The notes: generated by a model not told the origin, from the sequence alone. A DNA stretch of 64,000 nt from Linnemannia hyalina (GCA_019671135.1 JAHRHY010000003.1:930001-994000), one strand, 5' to 3'; counted from the first letter of the stretch, positions 44,848-56,975 are shown. Numbers and translations are program-made.

Positions 44848-47665
44848 CTATTCACTTATTCTCTTCAGTTTCTCCAATAGTTTCGACTTTGCAGGCTTCG
44901 TAGGAGTGTGGACGACGACACTCTCCCACTCCAAGGTTTCCATTACATTCTGCGACCCCTGGTCCTCCTCGTCGTCTTCGACAGCTTTCTTGCGGAACTT
45001 GGATCTATTCACTTCACGGACTACATTCCGACCATATGCATCGTATTGGTGCTATTTGGATTGCAGAAAAAAAATAATTAATAGCTGTTCAGTAGACACT
45101 ATAAGAGCACACAATGCAATAGATCAAGTATGTATCAATAAGTTCATGAGACGCTGTAGGTGGTCCGAGAGGAAGTGCTCAAACTCTCCTGGATCGCATG
45201 CCTCTGCTCCAATCCAATTGTCCTTGTACTTGACGATCTTGAAGATTGTTGCCGACAGACCTACAGTAAGAAATATTTTTGTCAGCCTGTTATCTGCACT
45301 TTTTTGGTTGTTGTTCAGGTTATAACCTTGCTTCATTTACCGTGGATGCTCAACAACAGCGGGCACTCCAGCTCATATCTCTCCAGCTCCAGCAGGATGC
45401 TCTTATTGATCTTCAGGTTTTTTCTTAACTGTGAAGCAACCTCAACCTTAGCGGAGCCTGCCTTCTTACACTCGATGTTGCCGACCTCAATGCCGCCAGC
45501 GGTTAGCAAACAGTCACACTTTCGAGGTGATGAACCAGTGCTGAATATCGCCTCAAGCTTTGACTTAGAAAACGCTGTCGCAGCACACCCTTGCTCCCCT
45601 CTTCAGGGAAGAATATAAGCTTGTTAGAGTACGATGGAGTTGTTGAGGTCTATGCCGGTCATAGCGAACAGATCAGCGCAGACGATATAAAAACAACTTA
45701 AGGCGAAACGCTACTGGCGTGTCCATCGGCAGACCCTCACGGAAGATGCTCGACCAAACATGGAGAGCATCCGCTTCGAACGGATTCCATTTGCCATGCA
45801 GTGACCTGATGATATTCCTGATGCTACATGACCAACGCTAAGAAACAAATTGTTTGCAATGCATGGCTTCCAACCAGTCAAGCACGAATCCATGCTCTAC
45901 TTCGTGAGAACTTACATGACCTGGAGGACGTGAAGAATACGCCGCAATGATGGAGACTGAACCTGGAGGTCGTAAGTCTTTTCCATGACCTCTTCAAGCG
46001 TGCCGGTCTCAAGAGTCTCAGCGAGCACCTTCACGAGGTCGTCGACCTCCGGCTCCTTCTTGTCCATCTCCTGAACCTTGCAGAACGCATGAACCTCCTG
46101 GAGCTGGAGCGGTGTGAATGCTTTGTTCGCTGCGACGGAAAACGTATTCCATATGCCAGAGAGGGCCACGCTAAGGAAAAATAGGTAATCAAAGTCATTA
46201 GGGTGCGATCTGGTTAGCTCAATACATACACTTACAACGCATCCTTATAGTCAAGGCACCGTTCTCTGTTAAAATGCGGCATCGACGATACTTCCTTAGC
46301 TTTCTTCAGATGGTGCAGAGCAAGCCAATGAAGGCTACGCCTGTTCTGGCTGCAGTCGACGGCGGTATCCTCATTTGGCAAGTCAGCATCCCATCCATCG
46401 TACTATGACAAATAGAAAAGGGAGCGTTAGCTCGGTTTCTTGGCAAGCAATACACTCTGCCTCCCTCCATTATAAAAAGTGCCTTATGTAGAGTTGCTAA
46501 TATGAAACGATAAGAAATCCCCAAATATATACCTGATACAGTGCCGCTTCGATCAAAGCATGCCAAGGCTCTCGTACTCGGACCACTGAAGACTGCTTGC
46601 TAGGATTCGAGCGTCTGTTTGGCCGGCCTCTCTTCAAAGTAACTGTCTCAGAAGTCATCGAACTAGATTCTGGACAGACTGGAGGCTATAATGACTTCTG
46701 AATTTAGTTTCGTTGGATGACCTCCACAGGGAAAAATAAGGCGATGGCGACAAAATCACAACTTACACGATCTGTGTGGACTTTCTGGTTCGTTTGTTTC
46801 CTAGTGGCTTGCGCTACAATATAAATTGATACAATTACTGTAGTCCGCAAATAGACACCACAGGCGTAGATCAAACGATATACCTTCATCGTGGCATCTA
46901 TCTTCCACGCGCTTTGCGCGCAGATTGGATACCGCTAGCTCTTACCGGGAAATACTCTGAATGAGCGCTTCGAGATGGTTTCGCTAGAAACAAATGAACG
47001 GGGATTGTTATTCGTGCGAGCCTCCATCAGTCGAGGTCTATGAGAAAGTAACCAGTTTGTCCTACCTCACTAAGCTGTTTGTCTGCTGTTGCATTGACTT
47101 CCTGTGCTGTGTATTTTCGAAGACGGGCTCACAGTTGCCGTTTGCCAACTGATGGATGCCGCTGGAGGTAGGGTAATGCGTCGCTTGTCCAGATGGTCAG
47201 AGTGCGCTCCTTATTATTAATTTCAGGGAACACTCTCATAAATGATATAAGTGAGATATCGCGCCAATGTGCATCGTCGAGGAATTCTTGGAGCCCGGCA
47301 AGCATCGTGATTTGGTGAACTGAATCTACAGGAAAGAGATATTCGTTCATTGTCGTTAATAAATACAACATGTCAAGTATCAATCCACACTCCAAAGTAC
47401 AAACAATAAACCAATCTGGTCTATTTGATCAAGTGAAGGTACGCCCATATTACGCTGAAAGTAGCACTATCAGCACCCACGGATCTTCACCGCACTTCCC
47501 CTTGTCATAGGAAGGAAGTATCGGATACATGGCCTTGAGACTCGCGACGCGTGGACCAACTTCACACATCTCCAAGCTGGAGTAATCACAGGCCCAATGA
47601 TGTGCATAACCGTTCACAAGATTGTTCCCAAATGACTGACCAAGAGAAATGAGAATACCGTCCAA
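44848..47665 (-). CDS. Many-exon protein of unknown function with PD-(D/E)XK-like motif (possibly decaying)
   Basis: Exons that agree in phase are 47101-47066, 46983-46946, 46897-46884, 46813-46767, 46662-46533, 46402-46236, 46170-45916, 45823-45698, 45600-45341 and 45260-45124. Two further upstream exons are likely: one within about 47395-47133 and one from 47665. Protein landmarks are LTIWTSDALPYLQRHPSVGK, RGRPNRRSNPSKQ, EPWHALIEAALYQYDGW, SLHWLALHHLKKAKE and VALSGIWNTFSVAANKAF. Near the C-terminus CDC, then IEVGNIECKK and QLRKNLKINKSILLEL resemble the D...(E)xK spacing of PD-(D/E)XK nucleases; this is inference only. Two signs of decay are present. The first exon has TTG where ATG is expected. 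A TGA at 45124 is followed by an apparently former last exon (45051-44848, HQYDAYGRNVVREV...RISE-stop). The first intron boundary is unresolved. Confidence 0.55.
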
Positions 47666-48185
47666 TCAAATCATCAGAGCAGCAATAGGAAAAGAGATGG
47701 AACGCCTTTTTAACCCGAAAGATGCACTATCGGGCCCCCGGTCATGGCCAACAGCTCATCTTGCCATGAAGGACGAGCTGTTGACGAAAGAAGAATGAAT
47801 TCTTCCAAGCTGAGCGAGGGTTAACTTCACACACCGCAATTCGCTTCACGCATGCGCATATCCAATCACAAAGTTTTTCTCAAATGACTGGCTAGGAGAA
47901 ATGAGGATCCCGTCATCCACTATTTGCTGCTGCTCTGCAATCCAGACTTTACCGAACGGATTAATCTCTTAACTTAGGAAAGAAAAGGGCGACGATGAGC
48001 GTGGCGGGTGACGAAAAGAGGGTCGGATATAGATGTAGTGATGAAATAGGCGTGGGGGTAAAAAGCAAGCAGCGAAAAAAAAAAAAAAAAAAAAGCGAGC
48101 TGGTGACATCATTATATCTGGACACACATTCCATTTGACAGTGCATTTGACAGAAACAACTGATTTGACATTGCTATCTATTTAT
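47666..48185 (-). pseudogene. Decayed copy of the first exon of the neighbouring multi-exon gene
   Basis: At 47919-47852 the minus strand reads DDGILISPSQSFEKNFVIGYAHA and then a stop. It is a diverged copy of the exon at 47665, which reads DGILISLGQSFGNNLVNGYAHH. The DNA is recognisably related (CTCATTTCTC...CAGTCATTTG). The rest of the stretch has no gene. A 20-base poly-A run lies at about 48075-48094. Confidence 0.6.
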
Positions 48186-49370
48186 TCACATGCACCTTCG
48201 ACCGGCATGAACCGTGTTCAAACCCTTCACCCCAAGAAGGGTGCGCTCAAGGTCTGCTACCGTGCTCTGAAAGTACTGAAGAGTGCACTTTCTTATTTTT
48301 TTTGGCGCGTGCCTCATCCCTATCGACTTCAATAAGTGTAACAGTCTTTTCTCGCACTCGTTGAACTCAATTGCACGCTCAGACTCCCTTAATTTCCTCC
48401 GCTCTGCTTTCTTCTCAGCACAGGCCCGCTCCATTTTTGAAGCACAACAAGAGGCACGATAACACGCCACGCAGCCGGGATTTCATCCTCGTATCGTCGT
48501 CAGGCGCGTCTTCATCCCGGACAACCATGTCACTTCCGTCATAACTGATACCCATGCTATTATGCTATTGTAAATCTGGGAGACCAAGTACAAATGCTTG
48601 CAGGGTATTTTGTGACGGACGTAGTCGGGGCACGTGCAAGAAAGAAGTCGAGCTGCTTGTGCGTCTATCCTGACGGCGCACTTGACATCAGGTATAATGA
48701 AAGAGTTCACAATGAACTACAAATAAGAAAAAAATCAGAGGGATGTAATATTTCTTAAAAGGTAATTCAAAGGTCAGCACACATGCAAAAAAAGGTTTCT
48801 TACCTCATTGTTCTCGTCCAGTTCGGCAACCATGTCCTTGGAGGCAGCGAGTGGCAACGCCGTTGCCTTTTTCTTTATAGCTTTATCATATGCCGAGAGT
48901 ACGATAGGCTCTAATCCATGTACAACCTTGAAGTGATGTGTCCTAAAGTCAATGTTAACGACGCCTGTCAGCAAATGAATCAAATCATGTCCGCACATAT
49001 CCCGGATATATTCCATGTGCTGCCTCTTCAAAGTCGCATGCCAGCTCTCTACAAGATTGTTTGTGTTGATATGCTGGTAGTCCTGTTGATGGAGAAGAAG
49101 AAAAAAGACGTGGGTAAATATCAGCGTTGACTTGGTTATATGTAACGATCAATGATCAAAAGAAAGGTTAAATGTCTCACCTCTTGTTGGTAAAGTACCC
49201 ATCTGATCACTTTCTCTGGCGTCATCCAATCTCTGTTGACATAATCGATCATCGAGGTTTGACCCGGAAACAAGCGCTGAAAGTGGTCTGTACTGACGTA
49301 AAAAGATTTTGGTGTGCCTTGGAAAACTTAATTCTACGCCGAAGGCGGCATGCTCATTGAATATACATCG
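48186..49370 (-). mobile_element. 5'-truncated Mutator-like (MULE) transposase with SWIM zinc finger
   Basis: Three coding blocks share one splice pattern. Block 1 ends at 49181 (QTSMIDYVNRDWMTPEKVIR). Block 2 is 49082-48804 (DYQHINTNNLVESWHATLKR, then GHDLIHLLTGVV). Block 3 starts at 48716 and contains LLSCTCPDYVRHKIPCKHLY, a SWIM zinc finger (CxC...CxH). The NNxVESWH-LK motif next to a SWIM finger is characteristic of MULE transposases. A coiled, basic C-terminal piece (ERACAEKKAERRKLRESERA) lies at 48470-48186 in another frame. The DDE catalytic part is absent upstream of 49370, and frames are broken, so the copy is inactive. I found no clear terminal inverted repeats. Confidence 0.7.
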
Positions 49371-50254
49371 TCATCGAGGGGAAATGAGGGGAAAGTGGAG
49401 AAGGGCCGTGTACAGAGAATAGAGGGAGAGGATCGATAATCGGACAAAGGAGTTGGTTAGACCAGTTGACCTCTTTCAATGCGACTGTTCAATGTTAGTG
49501 CCTCACTTTTCAATCGCCATTCGAATCAGAGCTACACATGTAGGCTGGTGAATATGTTGCAGTAGTGAATGAACCTGAAATGTTTGGAGGCGAAGAACCG
49601 AGCAACGCATTCGATAGTGGCCAAGTCCTAGTCCGTGATTGTTTGTTTTCTATTCGGGCTTGTCGCTGCATGCAACTGTGTCCTTGCCCACCTTTGAAAG
49701 AGAATTGTAATTTCGGGAGGGCAAGGTTGCATGGCGCAGAAGGAGAGCAGTGATCAACGCCTTTGTCTTCTTTTCCGTTCTTCTCAAACAAGCAAGGAAG
49801 CAAAATCAATGGTTTTATATCGGCCAGCGCCCACGTCGACGTGGGTTAAGCAAAAAGGAGGCGCAGAACAAAGGCATCATTTCTTTATTTAGTAGACGCG
49901 TTAAACGCGTCGTTTGTTTTCTTCGACTGATCAACTGATAAAAAAATTAGTTTATCGGACAGGCATTCAGGGACGCATATGCATACAGTAGACAGAGGGG
50001 TAGAGACGATCGTGAACAATAAAGGAGGAACACAACGACTCGATATATTCAAAAATAGACATTGCTGTTGGATGTGAAAGCCGTCCGACGACCAAGGTGA
50101 GGGGAGGGGGAAAGAAGATCGACCAACAGCACCACATGATATTTTCAATAAAATCGCAAGTGAAAATTGACAAGCCGTTATTATATCATGAAACGCCAAA
50201 ATGCATGTATTTCGTATCTTTCCTATAGCCATATCTTTGTCTGTCTTATTTCCT
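49371..50254. other. Spacer with two palindromes
   Basis: No gene is seen. The segment contains a 16-bp perfect palindrome (CCCACGTCGACGTGGG at 49830-49845) and a near-perfect one (GACGCGTTAAACGCGTC at about 49895-49911). They lie between the transposase relic and the 3' end of the USP48-type gene. Confidence 0.5.
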
Positions 50255-53200
50255 TCAGAACCAGTTCTCAGCGAGTCCTGTGCCGCTGAATCCTCCAACA
50301 TCGCCAGAGGCAGGTGTGTCATCTAGAACAAAATAAGGAGCCCCCTCATGGTCAGGTATTGGTTCCCACAGGAAAAACACGTCCGCAGACAAAACAAAGA
50401 CGCACCCTCGAGGCAAAAACTTACTGTGGAATGTGTCAAGATCGAGGTCATCCGCATCTTGATCGAATGTAAGGACATTCAACACCGCTCCGGGAGGAAT
50501 GGCTAGCTCTGCGATTGTTTTCTCGTTGTCATCCAGCTCGACCTTTCCATATAGCAGCCTTTGGCACAGAGGGAAAGTGCCCTTGAGCTCCATAATCTGT
50601 TTGTAATTTGGCACAGGATACAAAAGTACATTTCGATGAGACAAACTGGACTTGCACACGATGTCGAGCAATAGGAAATGAGTAGAGAGTAAACTTGCCT
50701 TCAATTTTAGGTCCAAGACTGTGGTGTCCTTGCTAACTTCTGAAAACCTGCGCTCATCATAGTGGACCTTGCCAGTTTTGATTCGCTTCGATTGGCGTGT
50801 TCCTGTGGAGCCGAGGACTGGTATCTGCTTCCGCTTGGACTTGGCGTTCGTGGTGGTATTCGAAGGTAGGCTGTCGTCAGTAGGGGTTGGAGCTTGCGAG
50901 TTATCAGCGCTCGCAGGAGTGGAGGATGCCTCGTCGTTGACTACAAACTCGTTGGCCTTATAGATCCGAACAGTCAACGTCGTCGTTGAGAAATCAAGGA
51001 TCCTACATTGTCCCAAGAGAAAAAAGGGGGTGAGCCTGCTTGTTTTAACGCCACTAAAATTAGTTGTCACTAGCAAGTAGTCAACATCCGCACCTTTCGT
51101 ACCTGCATTCTGGGCAATGAGCGGGAGTCGACTGCACGGCGGAAAAGACATGGTCGTGTGCAGAACTGTCATCGCCCTTCACGGACTCTTGATTAACGAT
51201 GACAATATCGGGTCCTCCTCCGTACCTAAAAAGTTGAGTGGCGAATAGTATTTATCAACGGTGGATCAGCGAACAAGTTTCTCAGCTGGAGTACGCAAAA
51301 AAAAAGACGGGGCATTGTAGAGGTGTAACGGCTATAGTCGTGGACTCCTTACATTGCTCTGAGGTACGACCAGTCGTCCTCCCTGACGACAGCAACATTT
51401 TCGTTGTGTTTCTTGTCCGCCGGATTGTTGAGGTCAAACAGGAACAGGTCGTGCTTGCAGAGGAGACCACTGTTGTCAAGTATCGTCGGTCGCTCATTCT
51501 TAACAGGATCTTTGGTGAAGCCCATCCATTGTTTCATGAAATCTATGGAAGCAAAGAAAAGGAATCAAACATATGAATTGAATAAAAATAGGCCAGCAGT
51601 AGCATGACCAATGGTGCACCGTTCCGCAGGGTTTACACCAAAGCACATGTGGGACGAACCTCTTGACACTGCGTAGTATCGCTCTCCTTGTACCATATCA
51701 TTTGGAAATCCATGAGTGTTCATGCCTCTCAGCTTGTCCTGTTGTGATGAGAAAAAAGATATGAGCGGGTAATAAGGTAGTCTGTACCATTTGTGAGATG
51801 GATGAGCGCAATAGATCGATGTTGATTACCTTTTCTAAGGCGGCTGCGGCAAAAAGTCCGTAGGGATCGTTTTTTTTGCACTCTTGGCACTCAGGGACAT
51901 CGTGTTTTGGCAGCTGGATTGGTCCAAAGATCTCGGTAAGCCTTTTCAAGCACTATCAGGCATCAAAGAGAAAGAAGGTATTATGAAGAATGTAGCGAGA
52001 ATGCGAGAACAACATCATGACCCTTGGATACTCAACGTACCATTTTGTTGATGGCTCTGCGACGAGACTTGTCCACCCTGAGGTTGGAGTGCTCACAGAA
52101 AACATCATGTACGTATGGCTCTGACAAAGGACTGGGATCGGCGGCTGTGGACGTATGGGGGTGGTGGAATTCAGGGGAGACTTTTTGCCAGGTTGTCAGC
52201 CATGGTTTCGATATCCAGAAAGCTGGCGCAAGCTTACTTTTTGTACTGGTAAGTTTTTTTATCGCATCGATGTCTTGTCTGTGCATGATGTGGTACCACT
52301 TGTCTAGAACAGTGGCGATATTGGATAAGTTAGAAAACACTCAGCGTGCCAATGACAAACTTGGATCCATTTAGAAGTAGTTATAATGAAGAAAAACGCA
52401 CCTTGGAACAAGTTTCGTGAGCATGGCAAACAAACGTCCATTGGAGTCAGAACCGGATCGATCTTGGCGCCTTGCTCAGCCAATAGGCACTGGGCATACT
52501 ATGGCCACGACTTTCAGTTAGGTTCGTGTCTTTCGTTGTCCTTTCAACCACGTAACAGCGAGCATGAAATCGCAGTAAATGTGCTCTTACCATGCTGATA
52601 CGCTTGCTTTTTGAAACAGCAGTAGGACACAGATTTTGGTGTTCACAGGCCACGGCAATACTGTCCAGATCGACAGTGGTGGAATTCTCTCGCCAAAATC
52701 CGTCCTCCGACGTTCGGCCTCCATCCAGCTGCATGTATTTTGAGAGAGCCGCTGAAGAAACGTAACAGCTGTCGTCCTATCATGCGTCGATATTACTGTC
52801 AGCGATCGAGGTATACCATAATATGAAAGAAAAGACGAACTAGCATCACCATAACCAAGACCTCACCTCATCATCGTTGACATCCCAGCAGCAATACACC
52901 TTTCGGCGATCCTCTCGAGCTTGCTCAAACTTGACCCTGGTTTTCTCTTTGCTAAAATTAAGTGGTCAAAAGCTGTTGTCAGGAGAACTTGCCTCTTCGT
53001 GAAAATCAACATAAAGGGGTGACAATCACCGATGCACCTACAGTTCAGTGTAATCCTTCAGCTCGTTGTCGAAATCGGCGTTGTCTGCCATGACAAGGTC
53101 AAGGATATCGGATGGAGGCTTTCTAGGTGTGACCGATGGCTCTGAGGTCCTTCTTGTGTAGGTCAACATGTACGCGTTCCGAGACGAAAGAGTGCTATTG

Positions 53201-55435
53201 AGAAGACAACGGGAGATGTCAGCATACGATTGTCGCTTGTATGAACAAAACCATGCAGAGCAGACGGAAATTGCCGCATTGCAAAATGCCGTTCATACTT
53301 CAAAAATCGTTCGGCATCAGATGCTCCTGCTTTTATGGTCGTCTTCTTGGCCTTTGATTCGGAACCAGTCTCGGCATAGTCCTGTGGATCGAACACAGTC
53401 GAGTCGAATTGCGTAACTTCCTCATCATTCAGAACGAACCACTTGTTTAACCTAATACGAACGATATTGAAACTGGTGTAAGTTACTGAATCTTATATTC
53501 ATAGTTGAGATGAGAAGCTTACTAAAGGAGACTTACGGTTTGTCCAGGACATGTGCCATAAAGTGACCAGAGTGGGCACTTGGCCCGCTGTGAACCAGTA
53601 CGGCAGAGAGGTCGTACAGTGTCGAGGTTTGCGATCCCGTCAGTTTGGAAAAATCGATTGTCAAGGGGAACCGAATTGTGTCCTTTGACTTCTTTTTTGT
53701 TGAAGTCGTGACATCGTACACAAACCGCATCAACTGAATGTTCAGGATCTATTCGAATGAAGCGAGTGTAAATAACTTGCAGTCGGAGAATCCTTGCACG
53801 TTGTAGTGCTTCTTGTTTTGCATCGACAGTTTCAGCGGTCATCTCGGTCATACCTTGGGCAGGATATCCAACTTGATCTCCCTTGTAGCATCCTGGAGTG
53901 ACTCGCAGAACGAGCACGAGTACCTATTTTGTTCGGTCAAATTAAGGTGTTAGCCTGAGTAACATATGGACCACCTTCCCCATTTGAAAGGTCATGGCCT
54001 GAGTCGACACCATTCCATGATTTTGATTTGCTTACCTGTCCAAACCAACAAGATCCTCGGCCTTGACAAACTCATTGAAGCAATCCATAAGGCTGTGGTT
54101 CTCCTTAATGTTCAGCATCAGCTCATAAAACGTGCAGTCCCTCACGGAGGACTTTTTGCATCTTTTGCAGGTGGTGATGTAGGAGTAGTGGCCCTGGAAC
54201 TATCGCCGATAGGTAAGTATCGCTTATTGTCAGCAAAGGTATCATCTCTTCTTCTGCGCCACCTTTGAGCGAGTGGATCAATGATCGAGTCTACGAACCT
54301 GGTCCTTGATGAAAGACCTCAAATATGCATCTTCCTGGGATTGCAAGTGGCTGTCGATCAGCGCCATGAAGAGATTGCAGAACCTAAAGACCAGCATAAG
54401 GTAATCTGTCAATGTGAGCTCCACTGACTTGTTACTTGTAGTGATACCCAAGACGATGTTTTATGTGACTCCAGTCATATTGTCGATACCTACTCTTGCG
54501 CATCCTGTTGCATGTTGGTGTCCAGTTTGAGGGATGTCACAAGCGAGAGAGGGTTGTATGTGTTCTTGGTGCCGTAGTCGAGAAGAGCAAATAGATGCTG
54601 GAGCTGATACAGCGCATCCTGAGAGCGAGAAAGAATTGTTAATGATGATCAACGGCACACAATCCATCGAAAAGAATCGAGTCCATATCTCCCGCAGTAT
54701 CCTTACCGAAGATTTGTCAGCATCGGTCCTGAAGCGAGATCGACATATAGCATCGCGGAAGGGCAGGTCGTGGAACCAGACTTGGAGGAGCGAGTTTGCG
54801 TAGCAAGTTGCTCCGAGGTTCTAACCCGTTTAAAATATTGGTTTTGGTCAGTGAAACGTCCATATAATTTCGTCCGACGCGTTGTGCTTTGCTCAAGTTG
54901 TACCTTCATCCCTGCTGGACAGTCTGGGTTCCGCTTGGACAATTCTGGATCCGTCTTTCTGCTGAAAGTCGCATGGTACTTGTCGAATGCATCTGTGTAA
55001 ACAAGAGAGTATTTGACGTCGTAAGTACAGACTCTCGCCCATAGGTACCTTCACGCTGTGAAATGGCAAGCAACAACGTTGCCGCTGGTGAGTGTGCCTA
55101 CCTTCTTTCTCCCACTGTTCTTGCCCCATGTAGTTCAAGCAGTGAGGGTTCCCATCTTTGCATCGGGCAGCTGTGCAGGTACTCCCGGTCCTCCCTTTGG
55201 ACACCATAGGAGATCCTGAAGGGTTGCTCTTGTATCGGTTGCCGCAATAGGGATATGCGCTCCCGATCTTCTTTCCCGTAAGTTTAGTAGTCGCGGATGA
55301 GCCATTCTCTTCAGTCTCTCTAAGTGGTCCCAGCCCGTAGATAGCCCGGATATGGTCCATGGTCAGATCGTCCACGTCCCTGACTTCGTCCTCGATAAAC
55401 TGCCACTGCTTGTCCTTCTTTGTAATCGGAGGCAT
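50255..55435 (-). CDS. USP48-type ubiquitin C-terminal hydrolase
   Basis: Twenty-one exons assemble in phase from the ATG at 55435 to the TGA at 50255 and give 1062 residues (human USP48 has about 1035). The catalytic Cys box is NLGATCYANSLLQVWF (Cys147, exon 54820-54707). The QQDAQE box and zinc-ribbon pairs (CKRCKK, CSFC) follow. The His box is HSGPSAHSGHFMAHV (His389), then WFVLNDEEV and SRNAYMLTYTRR. DUSP-like repeats follow (FWISKPWLTTWQKV; DFMKQWMGFTKDP). A C-terminal ubiquitin-like domain (TVLDLKLK / IMELKGTFPLCQRLL) ends in GGFSGTGLAENWF, matching the USP48 tail. It removes ubiquitin from nuclear and other substrates. The intron between 50699 and 50596 uses a GC donor (AAG|GCAAGT), confirmed by the continuous ubiquitin-like domain. 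The start is shared with a 315-bp divergent promoter. Confidence 0.92.
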
Positions 55436-55750
55436 GGCGGAAATGATCTTCTCGGATGGTGACAATAGTTCCAGCTTCTGACTCGAATGACGTCAAGGAG
55501 TGAGGGCGGCTGTTGAATGGCGATGAAGGAATGAAGAAGAGCTTTAGGGAAGAGACGTGTTCAAGTGCATGCTCCACACATGAGCCTTTTGTTCTGGGAA
55601 ATTTCGCCCGTGACTCGCAATAGGGCGCTCATATGAAAGTCCAAGTGAGCCAACCAACCTCGAATTCATCATCTCTCTTTTACTTCCTTACCCATCCTCA
55701 CACCTCGCCGCGCCGGATACCCATCTCTCATCGCGCCGTTCGATTCTCTC
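55436..55750. promoter_or_regulatory. Short divergent promoter region
   Basis: 315 bp separate the start codons of the USP48-type gene (minus) and the J-domain gene (plus), so both promoters must lie here. No defined motif is recognised. Confidence 0.4.
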
Positions 55751-56958
55751 ATGGAAAACTACGTGGGTCTCGCCGGATGGGCGTTTCTCCCTTCCTTCGT
55801 CACAAACGTCATTCAGAGCATCTGGTATGCCATCAAGTATCCCGTCAACTCGGCTGCCAAACCAGCCGCCAATACCCCAAAGTACCGCCGACACTACAAC
55901 CGCATCTACTGTGGCGTGGTCCTTGCTTACCTCGCATACACGATCGCCGAAGTCGATAGGGCCCTGCCCACCAACGCCTATGAATACCTCGACCTTGGCT
56001 TTCACACCTTTTCGCAAAAGCAGCTTAGGACCAACTTCAGGAAAGCGTCCCTGCTCTATCACCCCGACAAGGTTGGACAAGTCGGTCAAGGTAACGTTGC
56101 TTGACCTCGACGTGTTGTGGATGGGACCTCATCTCTACTTGCTATTCAGGATTTTGACTGACCGCGATATACCTTCAACCATTGTAGACACGTTTGTCAG
56201 GATCCGAGCTGCACACGAGATTCTAAGCGACCCTGTCCTGAAAATCGCATATGACCGCTTCGGACCCGAGGTGGTCATTTGCTCGACTTGCAAAACCAAC
56301 AGGGACTTTGTCAACTACGGTCTCACTTCCTATTACCCCTTCTACTTTGGCTCTGGACTTGTCCTCACCCTGATGAGTGTGGTCGGAAAGGGCCAATTTG
56401 GGCGTTACTGGCGATTTGTTGTGCTCTTCAGCATGGCAGCACTGGAGCTGATCATGGTGACGCGTCCGGAGCCCCACTGGATACTATCCTGGATCATGCC
56501 CAACCGTGTCACGTTTGAGCAAGTCATTATCCTTCACCAGATCTTTGTGTCAAGCTTCATCGCCATCTCACAAATTGGACCCATCTTGGTTCCTTCCAAG
56601 GAGCAGGAAAAGAGCAACACCAAGGAGTTGATTGACCGTCTTGAACTCCTTACCGCTATTTCGAGTAAGTTTTCTTGCTGCTTCGTCATGGAGAGAATGA
56701 TAGTCTCAATTAAGTGCATGTGCAAGATATGGCCACTCATTAGAGATTTCTTATTATTTTATGTTGAATGTAGACGCCGAGTCGATTGGTCAGCTGCAGA
56801 GCGTGTTTGATGTGTTTAGGGGCGACGAGGAGTGTATGACCCAGCTGAAGCGCCAGATGGGCATGATGGCTCTTGACTCTCGCTTAACGCAGGACCAGCT
56901 GCTGAACGAGACCCGGAACGCTGTTCAGCGCCGACTCTGGCAGCGCAAGACCGCGTAG
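55751..56958 (+). CDS. Membrane-associated DnaJ (J-domain) protein
   Basis: Three exons (55751-56090, 56188-56664, 56774-56958) encode 333 residues. An N-terminal hydrophobic stretch (YVGLAGWAFLPSFVTNVIQS) and CGVVLAYLAYTIAEV precede a J domain. The J domain runs from YLDLGFHTFSQKQLRTNFRK through LLYHPDKVGQVGQ (with the HPD motif needed to stimulate Hsp70) to IRAAHEILSDPVLKIAYDRF. Behind it are more membrane segments (YYPFYFGSGLVLTLMSVVG, FVVLFSMAALELIMV, IFVSSFIAISQIGPILV). The C-terminus is helical and charged. It is probably an ER or other endomembrane co-chaperone; the exact family is not clear to me. An AATAAA lies at 56976. Confidence 0.85.
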
Positions 56959-56975
56959 AGACGCATCATGAACTA

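Noticed and set aside
48205..48230. tRNA-like TTCAAA box near 48215
   Set aside because: No matching A box, acceptor stem or anticodon arm could be found; it lies in the C-terminal part of the transposase relic.
52162..52237. Possible intron (GTAAGC...AAAAAG) in the USP48-type gene
   Set aside because: Reading straight through gives FWISKPWLTTWQKV, which matches the DUSP-like motif of USP48, so the sequence is coding.
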